A stretch of 64,000 nucleotides of DNA from Pseudonocardia sulfidoxydans NBRC 16205 (GCF_007989085.1 NZ_BJVJ01000015.1:1-64000), one strand, 5' to 3'; positions 15,552 to 24,360 are shown, counted from the stretch's first letter. A program made the numbers and translations. The notes: a model not told the origin generated them from the sequence alone.

Positions 15552-16376
15552 GTGGAGACGATCACCGGTGTCGCGGCAGGGGTGCCGTTCACCGCTCTTC
15601 CACCGGCCAACCCTGTCGACGGTGCGGCGCCGCTGGTCGTGACCTGGCACATGGTGGACGCACCGCGAACCGACGCGGCGTTCGCCGCCGCGTTGCCGAT
15701 GGCTGGGGTCCCGGCGTGGAGGGTGCACCTGGGTTTGCCGATGTGCGGGGCGCGGATGGTCGACGGCGGCCTCGACGCCGTTGTCGCGCTCGCCCGCGAG
15801 GACGCTCTGCTCGCGTTCCTGGCCCCGTTCGTGCGGCAGGCCGCCGAGGAGTTCCCGGCCGCGCTCGCCGCGTTGCGAGAACAGCTGCCCGTCGACCACG
15901 CACCGCCAGGCATCCTCGGTGGCTCGCTGGGTGGAGCCGTTGCGTTGCAGGTACTGGTGGCGTCGGTGGTTCCCGTCGGTGCGGTCGCGCTGGTCAACGC
16001 GGCGGTGCGGGTGGGGTCCGCCGTCGAGCTCGTCGAGGGGCTCGCCGGGCACCCCTACGCGTGGACCGCCGAGGCCGAGCGGGCAGCGGCGGAGCTCGAC
16101 TTCGTCGCCCGGGTCGCCGACCTCGCCTCCCAGCCCCCGTTGCTGCTGGTGAGCGGGGAGCACGACCACGCCAGGTTCCGCGCGGACGCGGTGGAGCTGG
16201 TCGACGCACTGCGCGCGCGGTACGTGCATCCCGACGACATCGAGCTGGTCGCCGTGCCGGGTCTGGCGCATCCGTTGGCCGACGAACCCGGCCTCGAGCC
16301 GGCAGCGCAGCGGCCGACGGCTCGGGCGGTCGACGCGATCCTCACGGACTGGTTCCGCGCCCGTCTCACGAGCTGA
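15552..16376 (+). CDS. Alpha/beta-hydrolase family protein
   Basis: A 274-residue alpha/beta-hydrolase. The nucleophile elbow GGSLGG (about residues 122-127) holds the Ser, an acidic residue follows in LLLVSGEHDHARF, and the catalytic His is likely in VPGLAHPLADEPG near residue 240. It lacks a signal peptide. Such proteins are esterases or related hydrolases; the substrate cannot be told. The GTG at 15552 is chosen for GAGGAGG nine bases upstream. It follows the response-regulator gene by 120 bp on the same strand. Confidence 0.85.
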   Translation: METITGVAAGVPFTALPPANPVDGAAPLVVTWHMVDAPRTDAAFAAALPMAGVPAWRVHLGLPMCGARMVDGGLDAVVALAREDALLAFLAPFVRQAAEEFPAALAALREQLPVDHAPPGILGGSLGGAVALQVLVASVVPVGAVALVNAAVRVGSAVELVEGLAGHPYAWTAEAERAAAELDFVARVADLASQPPLLLVSGEHDHARFRADAVELVDALRARYVHPDDIELVAVPGLAHPLADEPGLEPAAQRPTARAVDAILTDWFRARLTS

Positions 16377-16393
16377 CCAGCGGTCGACCTGCA

Positions 16394-17629
16394 TCAGACC
16401 GTCGGAGGGGGCGTGTCCGTCTCCAGGCGCAGGGCCCGGAGGTGTGCGTGCAGCCGCTGCAGTCGGCCGGCGACCTCGGGGAGACGATCGGGTGGCACCT
16501 GGTCGGCGAGCCGGGTCACGGTCGGCACCGCTCGTTCCAGGACCATCGGGGAGTGCCTGGAGGCGGCCAGGAGCTCGTCGAGGCCCTCGTCGACGTAGTC
16601 GGCCCATCCCGGGAGATCCAGATGGATCCGCGTCGCCGAGCCCGGCGCGGTGATCGCGCCGACCGTGAGGTCGCGCTGCGCGAGGTCGAGGAGCAGACCC
16701 ACCACGGCGTCCAGGACCTGGACCGCGGTGGCGGGGTCGTTGACCGCGGGCGACATGGCGCGGATGCCGATGTCGGCCAGCAACCGGAAGGCGAGGAGCG
16801 GGTCCTGGTCGAAGGTCCGGTCCACACCGGTCACGCACGACGCCACCACCACGTCGTCGTCGAGGTCGCCCGAGACCTCGGCCACGGCGGCGCCCGGCCA
16901 CAGCGTCCGACCCACGCCGACGCGGAACACTACCTCCGCGTCGGTGCGCCCGCCCGCGCGGAGCAGACGACGCAGCTCCAGTTGCTGGAGTGTGGTCTGG
17001 GGGCCTCGCCACAGCACCGGCCGCCCGTTCGTCGGAGCCGGCGCCGGCGGTTCGGTCCGTGAGGTCTCCGGTACCGGCCGCCGGGGGTACAGACCCTCGA
17101 TGACCTCCCGGCCGGCCGCCTGCAGCCGGTCCAGTGTGGAGTTCATCCGCAGGGAGTCGAATGCCTTGGCCTGGATGCTCCACATCAGACCGAGCACGAC
17201 GAGTGCGACCGCGAACCCCAGCAGCGGCACCACCACGGTGACGTCGCTCGCGCCTGCCATCACCAGGAACGCGGTCGTCGAGAAGGCGAACAGTCCCAGG
17301 GCGAGGGCGTACGTCCGCCAGATCCACGGGTCGTCCTGGAAGAGGTCGAGGCGTGGGGTGAAGGTCGTGTTGGAGGACTGCACGACCAGGAACAGCAGCG
17401 AGTAGATGACGGTGACCAGGCCCAGGATGCCGAAGCCGAGCGCGCCGAGCACCTCGGCGGCCCGTGCCGTCGGCACCGTGGCGCCGGCGTCGATGCGGGG
17501 CAGCAGGATCCCCAGGGCGATGCCGACGGCGGCCATGAGCAGCACGAGCAGCCGAGCCCGCCGATGACGGCGGGCGCGCACGAACCGGATCCGTACGGTG
17601 CGACCGGACCCGACGCCGACTCTGCTCAC
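16394..17629 (-). CDS. DUF2254 family membrane protein
   Basis: A 411-residue protein matching DUF2254. After a basic N-terminus there are four membrane segments at about residues 28-45, 62-85, 108-130 and 135-155, with the signature SSNTTFTPRLDLFQDDPW between the second and third. The long cytoplasmic part contains DPLLAFRLLADIGIRAMSPAVNDP and TAVQVLDAVVGLL. The function is unknown. Gene ends convergent to the hydrolase, 17 bp apart. Confidence 0.88.
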   Translation of the reverse strand: MSRVGVGSGRTVRIRFVRARRHRRARLLVLLMAAVGIALGILLPRIDAGATVPTARAAEVLGALGFGILGLVTVIYSLLFLVVQSSNTTFTPRLDLFQDDPWIWRTYALALGLFAFSTTAFLVMAGASDVTVVVPLLGFAVALVVLGLMWSIQAKAFDSLRMNSTLDRLQAAGREVIEGLYPRRPVPETSRTEPPAPAPTNGRPVLWRGPQTTLQQLELRRLLRAGGRTDAEVVFRVGVGRTLWPGAAVAEVSGDLDDDVVVASCVTGVDRTFDQDPLLAFRLLADIGIRAMSPAVNDPATAVQVLDAVVGLLLDLAQRDLTVGAITAPGSATRIHLDLPGWADYVDEGLDELLAASRHSPMVLERAVPTVTRLADQVPPDRLPEVAGRLQRLHAHLRALRLETDTPPPTV

Positions 17630-17996
17630 CCGGACAGCCCGCCTCCCCGCCGCTGCGCATCGCCCGACGCAGGCTGACAGGGGGTGTGCCGCGCGGCATC
17701 ACCCGCCGAGCATGGGCGCCGCCCTGCCCATCGCCGTGGCGCGGTCACCCTCGGACCGGCCGGCAGTGGGTGAGGCCGTTCTCCGTCGCGGCCGCGCGCG
17801 GTCTGTCACCCGGGACGGACGATGTGTCGCGCGGACCGCGGTCACACGGTGTCGGTGACGGGCGGGCTCCGGCCGGCCCGCGGGGACCTTCGTCGGCAGA
17901 GAGTGGGTGACGCATGAGCGGGCGTTGTCCGGAACTCCGGCCGGGGGTGGGCCGCCCCCGCCCGGGCTCGGGTCCGGCTGTGCCGAGGTCGACGTC
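17630..17996. other. Divergent intergenic region before the ClC gene
   Basis: About 370 bp between the DUF2254 gene and the ClC gene. A GTG at 17907 opens a Gly/Pro-rich extension in frame with the channel, which I regard as non-coding leader. No operator or promoter stands out. Confidence 0.4.
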
Positions 17997-19292
17997 GTGA
18001 CCGCCGCGCCGCTGCCGGAGGCCTCACCGGCCCTCCGGACGCGGGAGTTCTGGGCCCTGATCGGGTACGCGGTGGTGCTCGGGGTGTTCGGCGCGGTCGT
18101 CGCGCTGGTCTTCGTCGGAGCGATCACCTTCGGGGGCAGGTGGTACGACGACGCCGACCCGGGATGGCTCGGTGGGCACTGGTGGTGGGTGGCGGTCGCC
18201 GCCGCCTCGGGCGTCGCGGTCGGTCTCGCGCGTCGACTGACCCGCCTGCCGTGGACGACCCCCGGCTTGTTCGACGACCTGCAGACCGGGCACGTCGACA
18301 CGAAGCTGGTGCCCGGGATCGCGGCCGTCTCGCTGGTGTCGCTGATCGGTGGAGCCAGCCTCGGCCCGGAGAAGGCTCTGGGCTCGATGGGTGGTGGCGC
18401 GGGCACCTGGCTCGCGCGGCGGCGCACACTGTCGACGGCCGACGCCCGGGCGAACACCCTCGCCGGATTCGCCGGCGCCTACGGCGGGTTGTTCTCCAGC
18501 ACCGTGATCGTCGTGATGCTGATCATGGAGGTCGCGCGCCCGGGCGGGCAGCGGTTCACCAAGGCCCTCGCCACACAGATCGTGGCGTCCAGCGTCTCGT
18601 TCGGCGTGTACTTCGCCATTGCCGGTGCGGTGTTCCTGGGCGAGTACACGCTGCCCGCGTACGGGTTCGAGGACTGGCATCTGCTCGCCGCGATCCCACT
18701 CGGCCTGGTCGCGGCGGTGCTGGTGACGGTGCTGGCGGGCTTCGTCCGCGGGGCGACGATGCTGTTCGACCGGATGCAGGTCCCGGACATCGTCAAGTCC
18801 GTGCTGGGCGGGGTGATCTTCGGGGTCGTGGGCGTGGTCCTGCCACTGACGATGTTCAGCGGCGCCGACCAGCTCAAGACGATGCTCGGCGGCGTCGGGC
18901 TCGGGTCGGGCCTGCTCGTCGCGGTACTCGTCGCGAAGATGCTCACCTTCGCCGTCAGCCAGGCCGGCGGCTTCGTGGGCGGCCCCATCTTCCCGGCGCT
19001 CTTCATCGGCGGGACGGCCGGGCTCGTCGTCCACCAGGTGATTCCCGGCGTGCCCCTCGGGCTGGCGTTCAGCTGTCTGCTCGCCGCGGTTCCGGGGGCG
19101 ATGGCGACCGCGCCGTTCGCGATGGTGCTGATGACCGCGTTCCTCACCCAGGTGGGAGCCCTGCAGACCGCGCCCGTCCTCATCGCCGTCGTCACGGCGT
19201 TCCTCGCCATGGAGAGCGTGAAGTTCCTCCTGGCCCGCCGCAGGCAGGCCGGCGCCGCGGCGACACCGGCCGACCCGCCGGACCAGAACTAG
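17997..19292 (+). CDS. ClC-type chloride channel/transporter
   Basis: A protein of 431 residues with about ten to twelve membrane segments, of the voltage-gated chloride channel family. Recognisable parts are GGASLGPEKALGS (the GxEGP-like helix start), FAGAYGGLFSSTVIVVMLIMEV and the C-terminal GGFVGGPIFPALFIGGTAG. The position of the gating glutamate in GxEGP reads Leu (SLGPE), as in a distinct bacterial subgroup. GAGG at 17985 supports GTG 17997; a GTG at 17907 would add 30 residues of Gly/Pro-rich sequence. It overlaps the convergent DUF5996 gene by 4 bp. Confidence 0.9.
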   Translation: MTAAPLPEASPALRTREFWALIGYAVVLGVFGAVVALVFVGAITFGGRWYDDADPGWLGGHWWWVAVAAASGVAVGLARRLTRLPWTTPGLFDDLQTGHVDTKLVPGIAAVSLVSLIGGASLGPEKALGSMGGGAGTWLARRRTLSTADARANTLAGFAGAYGGLFSSTVIVVMLIMEVARPGGQRFTKALATQIVASSVSFGVYFAIAGAVFLGEYTLPAYGFEDWHLLAAIPLGLVAAVLVTVLAGFVRGATMLFDRMQVPDIVKSVLGGVIFGVVGVVLPLTMFSGADQLKTMLGGVGLGSGLLVAVLVAKMLTFAVSQAGGFVGGPIFPALFIGGTAGLVVHQVIPGVPLGLAFSCLLAAVPGAMATAPFAMVLMTAFLTQVGALQTAPVLIAVVTAFLAMESVKFLLARRRQAGAAATPADPPDQN

Positions 19293-20227
19293 CGGAACTC
19301 CTGCCAGTGCTGCGGGTCGTCCTCCAGCGACGCGCGGTCCCAGTTGCCGTGCTCGGCCGCGGCCTCGTAGGTGGAGTGCAGGAACTCGGCGACGAGCTTC
19401 TCCGGGTCGGCGGAGGTGCGGACGGCCTCGTAGGGCAGCAGGAACTGCTGGAACTGCTCGCTGAAGAACGCCTGCTCGGGGCGGACCGGGTGGTCGCGGA
19501 AGCCGTCGGGCTCGGGGTAGGCGTAGGCGTAGAACGCGCCCTCCTCGCCGCCGCCGGGCCAGAACCCGCAGCTGGAGAGCTCGCGGGAGTAGCCCTCGAC
19601 CATCACCCAGTCCCCGCAGTTCGGGGCGCCGCCGGGGTGTGTCGGGGCGGGGCGGCCGGAGAAGCGGGTGCAGGCCAGGTCCATCGCGCCCCAGAAGAAG
19701 TGGACGGGACTGACCTTGCCGACGAAGTGCGACCGGAACTCACCGATGACCCGGTCGGCCGCGACGAGCTGGCGCCAGAACAGGTGCGCGGCGTCGGGGT
19801 CGTAGGAGGCGTGTTCGTGGTCCTCGGCGAACGGGATGGCGGGGTCGACCTCGTTGGGACCGGCCGAGATGGCGGCCTCGATCCCCAGCTCGCCCAGTGC
19901 TGTGAGGGTCCGGTCGTGGAACTCGGCCACCGACATCGGGGCCAGCGCGATGTCCCGGGCCCCGCCGTCGCTGCTGCGGATCCGCAGGCGGTGGTCGACG
20001 AAGTCGAACTCGATGTCGAACGACCCCGACCGGTAGGGGATCGACGACGTGGTCAGCCCGCGGGGCGTCACGTAGAGGGTGACCTGCCACCAGTGGTTGA
20101 CCAGCGGCGCGTGGGCCAACCGGATCTTGCCGACGATCTGGGTCCACATGTGCAGGGTGTCGCGGGTCGCGGTCCAGTCGGCCACCTTGAGCGCGGGCCA
20201 GGCGGTGGCGGCATCGGGGTTCGTCAT
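19289..20227 (-). CDS. DUF5996 family protein
   Basis: A 312-residue soluble protein matching DUF5996. Family features are WPALKVADWTATRDTLHMWT at the start, GKIRLAHAPLVNHWWQVTLY, FWRQLVAADRVIGEF and VSPVHFFWGAMDLACTRFSG. The function is unknown. Many conserved Trp, His and Phe residues suggest an enzyme or ligand-binding protein. It is the fourth gene of a minus-strand set (YceI, pirin, VOC, DUF5996) with gaps of 41, 14 and 52 bp. Confidence 0.92.
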   Translation of the reverse strand: MTNPDAATAWPALKVADWTATRDTLHMWTQIVGKIRLAHAPLVNHWWQVTLYVTPRGLTTSSIPYRSGSFDIEFDFVDHRLRIRSSDGGARDIALAPMSVAEFHDRTLTALGELGIEAAISAGPNEVDPAIPFAEDHEHASYDPDAAHLFWRQLVAADRVIGEFRSHFVGKVSPVHFFWGAMDLACTRFSGRPAPTHPGGAPNCGDWVMVEGYSRELSSCGFWPGGGEEGAFYAYAYPEPDGFRDHPVRPEQAFFSEQFQQFLLPYEAVRTSADPEKLVAEFLHSTYEAAAEHGNWDRASLEDDPQHWQEFR

Positions 20228-20279
20228 CGGATCGTCTCCTCGGGCGTCGGTGAGGCGATGGTGCCGGAAGCCCGGCAGG

Positions 20280-20771
20280 TCACAGAACGTGCTCGCCGTA
20301 CATCTCCCCGAGCGGGTCGGAGATCAGCTCGATCCGCGCGCCGTCGGGGTCGCGGAAGTAGACGGACACGTCGCTGTGTACGACGTGTTCGACGCCGGCA
20401 TCGGTGAGGCGCCCGACGAGCTCGTCCCACCGGTCGGGTTCGACGCTGATCGCGACGTGGTGCAGCCCGCCCAGCACCTCGGCGTAGGGGCCGACGTCGA
20501 GGCCCGGGAAGTCGAAGAACGCGAGCAGGTTGCCGTTGCCGATGTCGAAGAAGAAGTGCGAGGAGCCGGGGTAGTCGCGGTTCTCGATCAGCTCGGTCAG
20601 CGGGAAGCCGAGCACGTCCTGGTAGAAGCGGACGGTGCGTTCGACGTCGCCGGACACGAGCGCGGTGTGGTGCAGGCCGCGGGCGGTCGAGGCCGGGCGC
20701 TCCCCGGCGGGGCGCAGGTGCGCGGAGCGGATTCGGGTGCGTTCGGCCTCGTGCACGGAAGGGGCGGTCAT
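20280..20771 (-). CDS. VOC-family (glyoxalase/dioxygenase-like) protein
   Basis: A 163-residue vicinal-oxygen-chelate protein. Two beta-alpha-beta-beta-beta modules carry likely metal ligands: His in GLHHTALVSGD (about residue 36), His in GLHHVAISVE (about residue 108) and Glu in ARIELISDP near 150. Members include glyoxalases, extradiol dioxygenases and antibiotic-resistance proteins, so the reaction is open. The ATG at 20771 follows the pirin gene by 14 bp. Confidence 0.88.
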   Translation of the reverse strand: MTAPSVHEAERTRIRSAHLRPAGERPASTARGLHHTALVSGDVERTVRFYQDVLGFPLTELIENRDYPGSSHFFFDIGNGNLLAFFDFPGLDVGPYAEVLGGLHHVAISVEPDRWDELVGRLTDAGVEHVVHSDVSVYFRDPDGARIELISDPLGEMYGEHVL

Positions 20772-20785
20772 CGCGTGGTCCTCTC

Positions 20786-21550
20786 TCAGGCGCCGAGGCC
20801 TGCGTGCATCTCCCACACCAGGATCTCGGCGGGTTCGGTCGCGGTCACCCGCTGGCCGCCGGTGGCGGTGAAGCGCACGGCGTCGCCGGTGGTCAGCGCG
20901 CCGGCGCCCTCGAGGGTGACGGCACCGCGCGGGACGAACAGGTGCAGGAACGGGGCCTCGGGCAGCTCGACGCCCTGGCCGGGCTGCAGCCGGGCGACGT
21001 GCAGGGCGGCGTAGCGGTTACGGATGCGGATCGCGGCGTCGCCGTGCTGCTCCATGCCGGAGGCGACGGGGACGAGTCCGCCGCCGAGCAGGGCGTCGTC
21101 GATCTCGAGCTGCTCGTAGCCGGGGGTGACGCCGCCCTCGTCGGGCACCACCCACATCTGGACGAAGTGCACGTCGTCGCGGTGCTCGTCGCCCTGCAGC
21201 CGCCAGGAGTCGTTCTTCTCGCTGTGCAGGATCCCGGTGCCGGCGCTCATCCGCTGGGCCAGGCCCGGGTAGATGACGCCGTTGTGCCCGGTGCTGTCCT
21301 GGTGGACCAGCGAGCCCTGCATGACCCAGGTGACGATCTCCATGTCGCGGTGCGGGTGGGTCTCGAACCCGCTCCCGGCCGTGACGACGTCGTCGTTGTT
21401 GACGAGCAGGAGCCCGTGGTGGGTGTTGTCCGGGTCGTGGTGGTGGCCGAAAGAGAAGGAGTGCTTGCTGTCCAGCCAGTCGATCCGGGTGGAGAACCGG
21501 TCGTCCGCACGCCGGACGTCGATCCGAGGGGTCAGGGTGGGGGTGCTCAT
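20786..21550 (-). CDS. Pirin-family protein
   Basis: A 254-residue bicupin of the pirin family. The metal-binding cupin motif is in GFETHPHRDMEIVTWVMQGS, followed by HQDSTGHNG and the Glu-containing GTGILHSEKN. Bacterial pirins can act as quercetin dioxygenases or regulators; the role here is unknown. GACC GGAC precedes the ATG, with a weak GGAGGAC ribosome-binding site. It lies between the YceI and VOC genes under probable MarR control. Confidence 0.92.
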   Translation of the reverse strand: MSTPTLTPRIDVRRADDRFSTRIDWLDSKHSFSFGHHHDPDNTHHGLLLVNNDDVVTAGSGFETHPHRDMEIVTWVMQGSLVHQDSTGHNGVIYPGLAQRMSAGTGILHSEKNDSWRLQGDEHRDDVHFVQMWVVPDEGGVTPGYEQLEIDDALLGGGLVPVASGMEQHGDAAIRIRNRYAALHVARLQPGQGVELPEAPFLHLFVPRGAVTLEGAGALTTGDAVRFTATGGQRVTATEPAEILVWEMHAGLGA

Positions 21551-21591
21551 GTCCGGTCCTCCACGGGTGTCGGTAGGTGAGTCGGGGCTGG

Positions 21592-22146
21592 TCAGGCCTG
21601 GCGGATGGCGGAGACCTCGAACTCCAGGACGATCTTCTCGCTGACGAGGACGCCGCCGGTCTCGAGCGCGGCGTTCCAGGTGAGCCCGTAGTCCTTGCGG
21701 TTGATGGTGGTGGCGCCCTCGAAGCCGATGCGCTCGTTGCCGAACGGGTCGGTGGCCTGGCCCTCGAAGGTGAAGGGCACGGTCACGGACCTGGTGACGC
21801 CCTTGATCGTGAGGTCGCCGGTGATGTCGACGCCCTCGTCGGTCGGGGTGACCTCGGTGGAGCGGAAGGTGATCTCGGGGTGCTCGTCGAGGGCGAGGAA
21901 GTCGTTGCTGCGCAGGTGCCCGTCGCGGTCGGCGTTGCGGGTGTCGATGCTGGCGACCTGGATGGTCAGCTCGACGTCGGAGCGGGCGAGGTCGTCGCCG
22001 TCGATGCGGGCGGTGCCGGCGAACTCGTTGAACCCGCCCCGGACCTTCGTGACCATGGCGTGCCGGGCGACGAACCCGATGCGGGTGTGGGTGGGGTCGA
22101 TGGCGTAGGTGCCGGTCAGGGCGCTGAGGGCGGTCGCGGTGGTCAT
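21592..22146 (-). CDS. YceI-family lipocalin-like protein
   Basis: A 184-residue YceI-like protein, an antiparallel beta barrel known to bind isoprenoid lipids. It begins with GTYAIDPTHTRIGFVARH and contains VRGGFNEFAGTARID, HPEITFRSTEV and the terminal KDYGLTWNAALETGG. No signal peptide is present, so it is cytoplasmic. The ATG at 22146 has AAAGGATCG upstream. It is the first gene of the four-gene operon and diverges from the marR gene; the promoter region carries the two repeats at 22172-22217. Confidence 0.93.
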   Translation of the reverse strand: MTTATALSALTGTYAIDPTHTRIGFVARHAMVTKVRGGFNEFAGTARIDGDDLARSDVELTIQVASIDTRNADRDGHLRSNDFLALDEHPEITFRSTEVTPTDEGVDITGDLTIKGVTRSVTVPFTFEGQATDPFGNERIGFEGATTINRKDYGLTWNAALETGGVLVSEKIVLEFEVSAIRQA

Positions 22147-22171
22147 GTCGATCCTTTCGGGAACGTCTTGT

Positions 22172-22217
22172 TGATGTGTCATCTATCTTGCCCAACGATT
22201 GGTGACGTGTCAACTAT
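22172..22217. promoter_or_regulatory. Repeated TGAYGTGTCAWCTAT boxes, candidate MarR operators
   Basis: TGATGTGTCATCTAT (22172-22186) and TGACGTGTCAACTAT (22203-22217) match at 13 of 15 positions and are spaced 31 bp, three helical turns. Each begins with a TGA-N4-TCA palindrome. They fill the short gap between the divergent yceI-like and marR genes, where an autoregulated MarR protein would bind. Confidence 0.7.
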
Positions 22218-22226
22218 TCCGGTAGA

Positions 22227-22691
22227 GTGACCCACGTGACCAGATGGCTGGACGCGCGGGAGCAGCGCGCATGGCGCGGCTACGTCGCGATGCAGGCTCA
22301 GCTGAACGCCGAGCTCCACCGGCGGCTGCAGGCGGAGTCCGGGTTGTCGCTCGCCGACTTCGACGTCCTCGTCGCGCTGACCGACCGCGCGACCGAGCGG
22401 ATGCGCGTCCTCGAGCTGGCCGAGGCCCTGCAGTGGGAGAAGAGCAGGCTCTCCCACCACCTCTCCCGCATGCAGAAGCGGGGACTGATCGAGCGGGAGG
22501 ACTGCCCCGACGACGCCCGGGGCGCGTTCGTGCTGCTCAGCGCCGAGGGGCGGCGGGCGATCGACGCCGCCGCGCCACCCCACGTCGAGGCCGTCCGTGA
22601 GCTCGTGTTCGACGGTCTCGACGACGCCGACGTCGACGCGCTCGCCCGGGTCGCCGAGGCCGTCCTGGCCCGGATCGCCGCGCCTCGCTGA
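22227..22691 (+). CDS. MarR-family transcriptional regulator
   Basis: A 154-residue winged-helix repressor. The core LSLADFDVLVALTDR leads to the DNA-binding segment LELAEALQWEKSRLSHHLSRMQKRGLI and the wing REDCPDDARGAFVLLS, where MarR proteins often have D-x-R. The GTG at 22227 (codons V-T-H-V-T) is preferred; a second GTG lies three codons in. It is divergent to the YceI-pirin-VOC-DUF5996 operon and probably represses both directions through the boxes at 22172-22217. The inducing ligand is unknown. Confidence 0.93.
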   Translation: MTHVTRWLDAREQRAWRGYVAMQAQLNAELHRRLQAESGLSLADFDVLVALTDRATERMRVLELAEALQWEKSRLSHHLSRMQKRGLIEREDCPDDARGAFVLLSAEGRRAIDAAAPPHVEAVRELVFDGLDDADVDALARVAEAVLARIAAPR

Positions 22692-22746
22692 AGCAGCGGA
22701 GCACATCCGGGCCTCAGTGATATTGATTGAAGTAATCAGCGTATTC

Positions 22747-22763
22747 CACTGATACTATCAGTG
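22747..22763. promoter_or_regulatory. 17-bp perfect palindrome upstream of the fic gene
   Basis: CACTGATA, C, TATCAGTG. It ends 46 bp before the ATG of the Fic protein in an A/T-rich stretch. A second imperfect repeat, TGATT-N5-AATCA, lies at 22724-22738, and TCAGTGATA at 22714-22722 repeats half of the palindrome. This looks like a repressor site. Confidence 0.6.
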
Positions 22764-22809
22764 CATACCGTGATGGAATCGATGAATCGGTGGCGAGGCG
22801 GCGGTAGCC

Positions 22810-23976
22810 ATGATCTATGAAGTTCCCGATGTGGGGTCCGGTGAGCAAGCTGCGCTGGAACGCATCGAGCGGCAGCGTCGGGCGCTGCGGTTCCGCACGG
22901 CAGAGCCGCGGCGCTGGCTCGGGACCGTTCGTCGAGTACTCGCAGCGCGGGCTGTGCAGGGGTCCAACAGCATCGAGGGCATCCACGTCTCCGTCGAGGA
23001 CGCCATCGCCATCGCGGAGGGTGAGGAGTCCAGCGATCCCCACTCGGTCAACGCCAAGGCCGTCGCCGGCTATCAGCGCGCGATGACCTACGTCGTGAAC
23101 CTGGCAGACGATCCACATTTCGGCTTCAGCGCGGACCTCTTGCGCAGCCTGCACTTCATGATGACCGACTACGAGCTCGATGCCTGGCCAGGTCGGTGGC
23201 GGCCCGGGCCCATCTGGGTCCGTGACGAGGCGAGCGGCGAGGAGGTCTATGCGGCCCCGGAGGCCCCGGAGATCCCGGCGCTCGTCGAAGAGTTGATCAC
23301 CTCTCTTCGGGAGAAGACCGACACCCCGCCGCTCGTTCGTGCGGCCATGGCGCACCTCAACCTCGTGATGATCCATCCATTTCGTGACGGCAACGGCCGC
23401 ATGTCCCGCTGCCTGCAGACGCTGGTCCTGGCCCGAGAGCGGATCCTGTCTCCGGAGCTGGCCAGTATCGAGGAGTACCTGGGACGTAACACCTCCCGCT
23501 ACTACGCGGTCCTCTCGGAGGTAGGCCAGGGTTCGTGGCGGCCGCGGGGCGACGCACGGCCGTGGGTGCGCTTCTGCCTGCAGGCTCATTACGTGCAAGG
23601 CATGAGTGTGATCCGGAGGCTCGACGAGTCAGCGGCGATTTGGACGCAGGTGGACGCCCTGCGTGCAGCGGCAGGCTTGGGGGAGCGGACAACTGCGGCA
23701 CTGTTCGATGCCGCGATCGGCTTGGAGGTCCGCAACGGTAGCTACCGCGCTCAGCTGCGCGGCTGGGACGAGGAAGTCTCCCAGCAGACCGCGACCACTG
23801 ATCTGCGCGCGATGGTCACAGCAGGCTTGCTGACCCAACGGGGGAAGAATCGTGGCGCCTACTACGGGGCGGCCGAGTCGCTTCGCGCAGTTCGCAGGGA
23901 CGTGCTTCGAGGCCGGACGCAGATCGATGCGTCGCGGCTGTTCGAGCCGCTCGACGAGTCCGCAGGCTCGGCCTGA
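22810..23976 (+). CDS. Fic-domain protein with built-in inhibitory motif
   Basis: A 388-residue Fic protein, probably an AMP-transferase. The catalytic motif HPFRDGNGR is at residues 189-197 with His189. An N-terminal inhibitory helix SNSIEG (residues 52-57) supplies the Glu that blocks ATP, making it a class II Fic. The C-terminal 120 residues look like a winged helix, as in Fic proteins of the DUF4172 kind. The upstream region and parts of the gene are less GC-rich than neighbours, and the isolated position suggests acquisition. Targets are unknown. Confidence 0.93.
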   Translation: MIYEVPDVGSGEQAALERIERQRRALRFRTAEPRRWLGTVRRVLAARAVQGSNSIEGIHVSVEDAIAIAEGEESSDPHSVNAKAVAGYQRAMTYVVNLADDPHFGFSADLLRSLHFMMTDYELDAWPGRWRPGPIWVRDEASGEEVYAAPEAPEIPALVEELITSLREKTDTPPLVRAAMAHLNLVMIHPFRDGNGRMSRCLQTLVLARERILSPELASIEEYLGRNTSRYYAVLSEVGQGSWRPRGDARPWVRFCLQAHYVQGMSVIRRLDESAAIWTQVDALRAAAGLGERTTAALFDAAIGLEVRNGSYRAQLRGWDEEVSQQTATTDLRAMVTAGLLTQRGKNRGAYYGAAESLRAVRRDVLRGRTQIDASRLFEPLDESAGSA

Positions 23977-24081
23977 CGTCGTGTCGGGAACTGTCGGTCG
24001 GCCTCGCTATCGTCGGCGATCAACAGAGGACGAGGAGGCGCGGCCTCGTCCTCTGAGCGGTCGCCGTGCTCCCGTACCACG

Positions 24082-24348
24082 GTGACCTCGACGGTGACGG
24101 ACTCCGAAATCGCTGCATACGTCGCCGCCAAGACCGGTGCAGTTCCGTGGCGGATGACCTCCTCCGAGTACGTGGCCGCAGTGCCGGAGCACGGCCCGCC
24201 GGCAGGGCGACTCACGTCAGTTCCGTGGGACCCCGAGCTGGTCGAGGCGATGAGAAGGCACAGCATCGCGGTGGTGGAGGAGCGCGTGAGCGATTCTCTG
24301 CTCGATGACTTGGCCGTCGCGGTCGACCGACGTCGGGGCCGTTCGTGA
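24082..24348 (+). CDS. Small protein of unknown function
   Basis: An 88-residue frame starting at GTG 24082, 105 bp after the fic gene on the same strand. Codons are strongly G/C at third positions. The product has a helical start (DSEIAAYVAAKTG), a repeated VPW motif (twice) and a helical end (LVEAMRRHSIAVVEERVSD). I recognise no family. No clear ribosome-binding site is seen; GTG 24094 is an alternative start. Its position suggests a link to the Fic protein, but nothing proves it. Confidence 0.5.
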   Translation: MTSTVTDSEIAAYVAAKTGAVPWRMTSSEYVAAVPEHGPPAGRLTSVPWDPELVEAMRRHSIAVVEERVSDSLLDDLAVAVDRRRGRS

Positions 24349-24360
24349 GAAGCCGGTCGG

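Noticed and set aside
14478..17702. A minus-strand open frame of over 1000 codons
   Set aside because: It is a shadow of the response regulator, hydrolase and DUF2254 genes, Arg/Pro-rich with no recognisable domain.
23862..24266. Minus-strand frames opposite the 88-residue gene
   Set aside because: They overlap the end of the fic gene and have poorer codon composition than the plus-strand frame.
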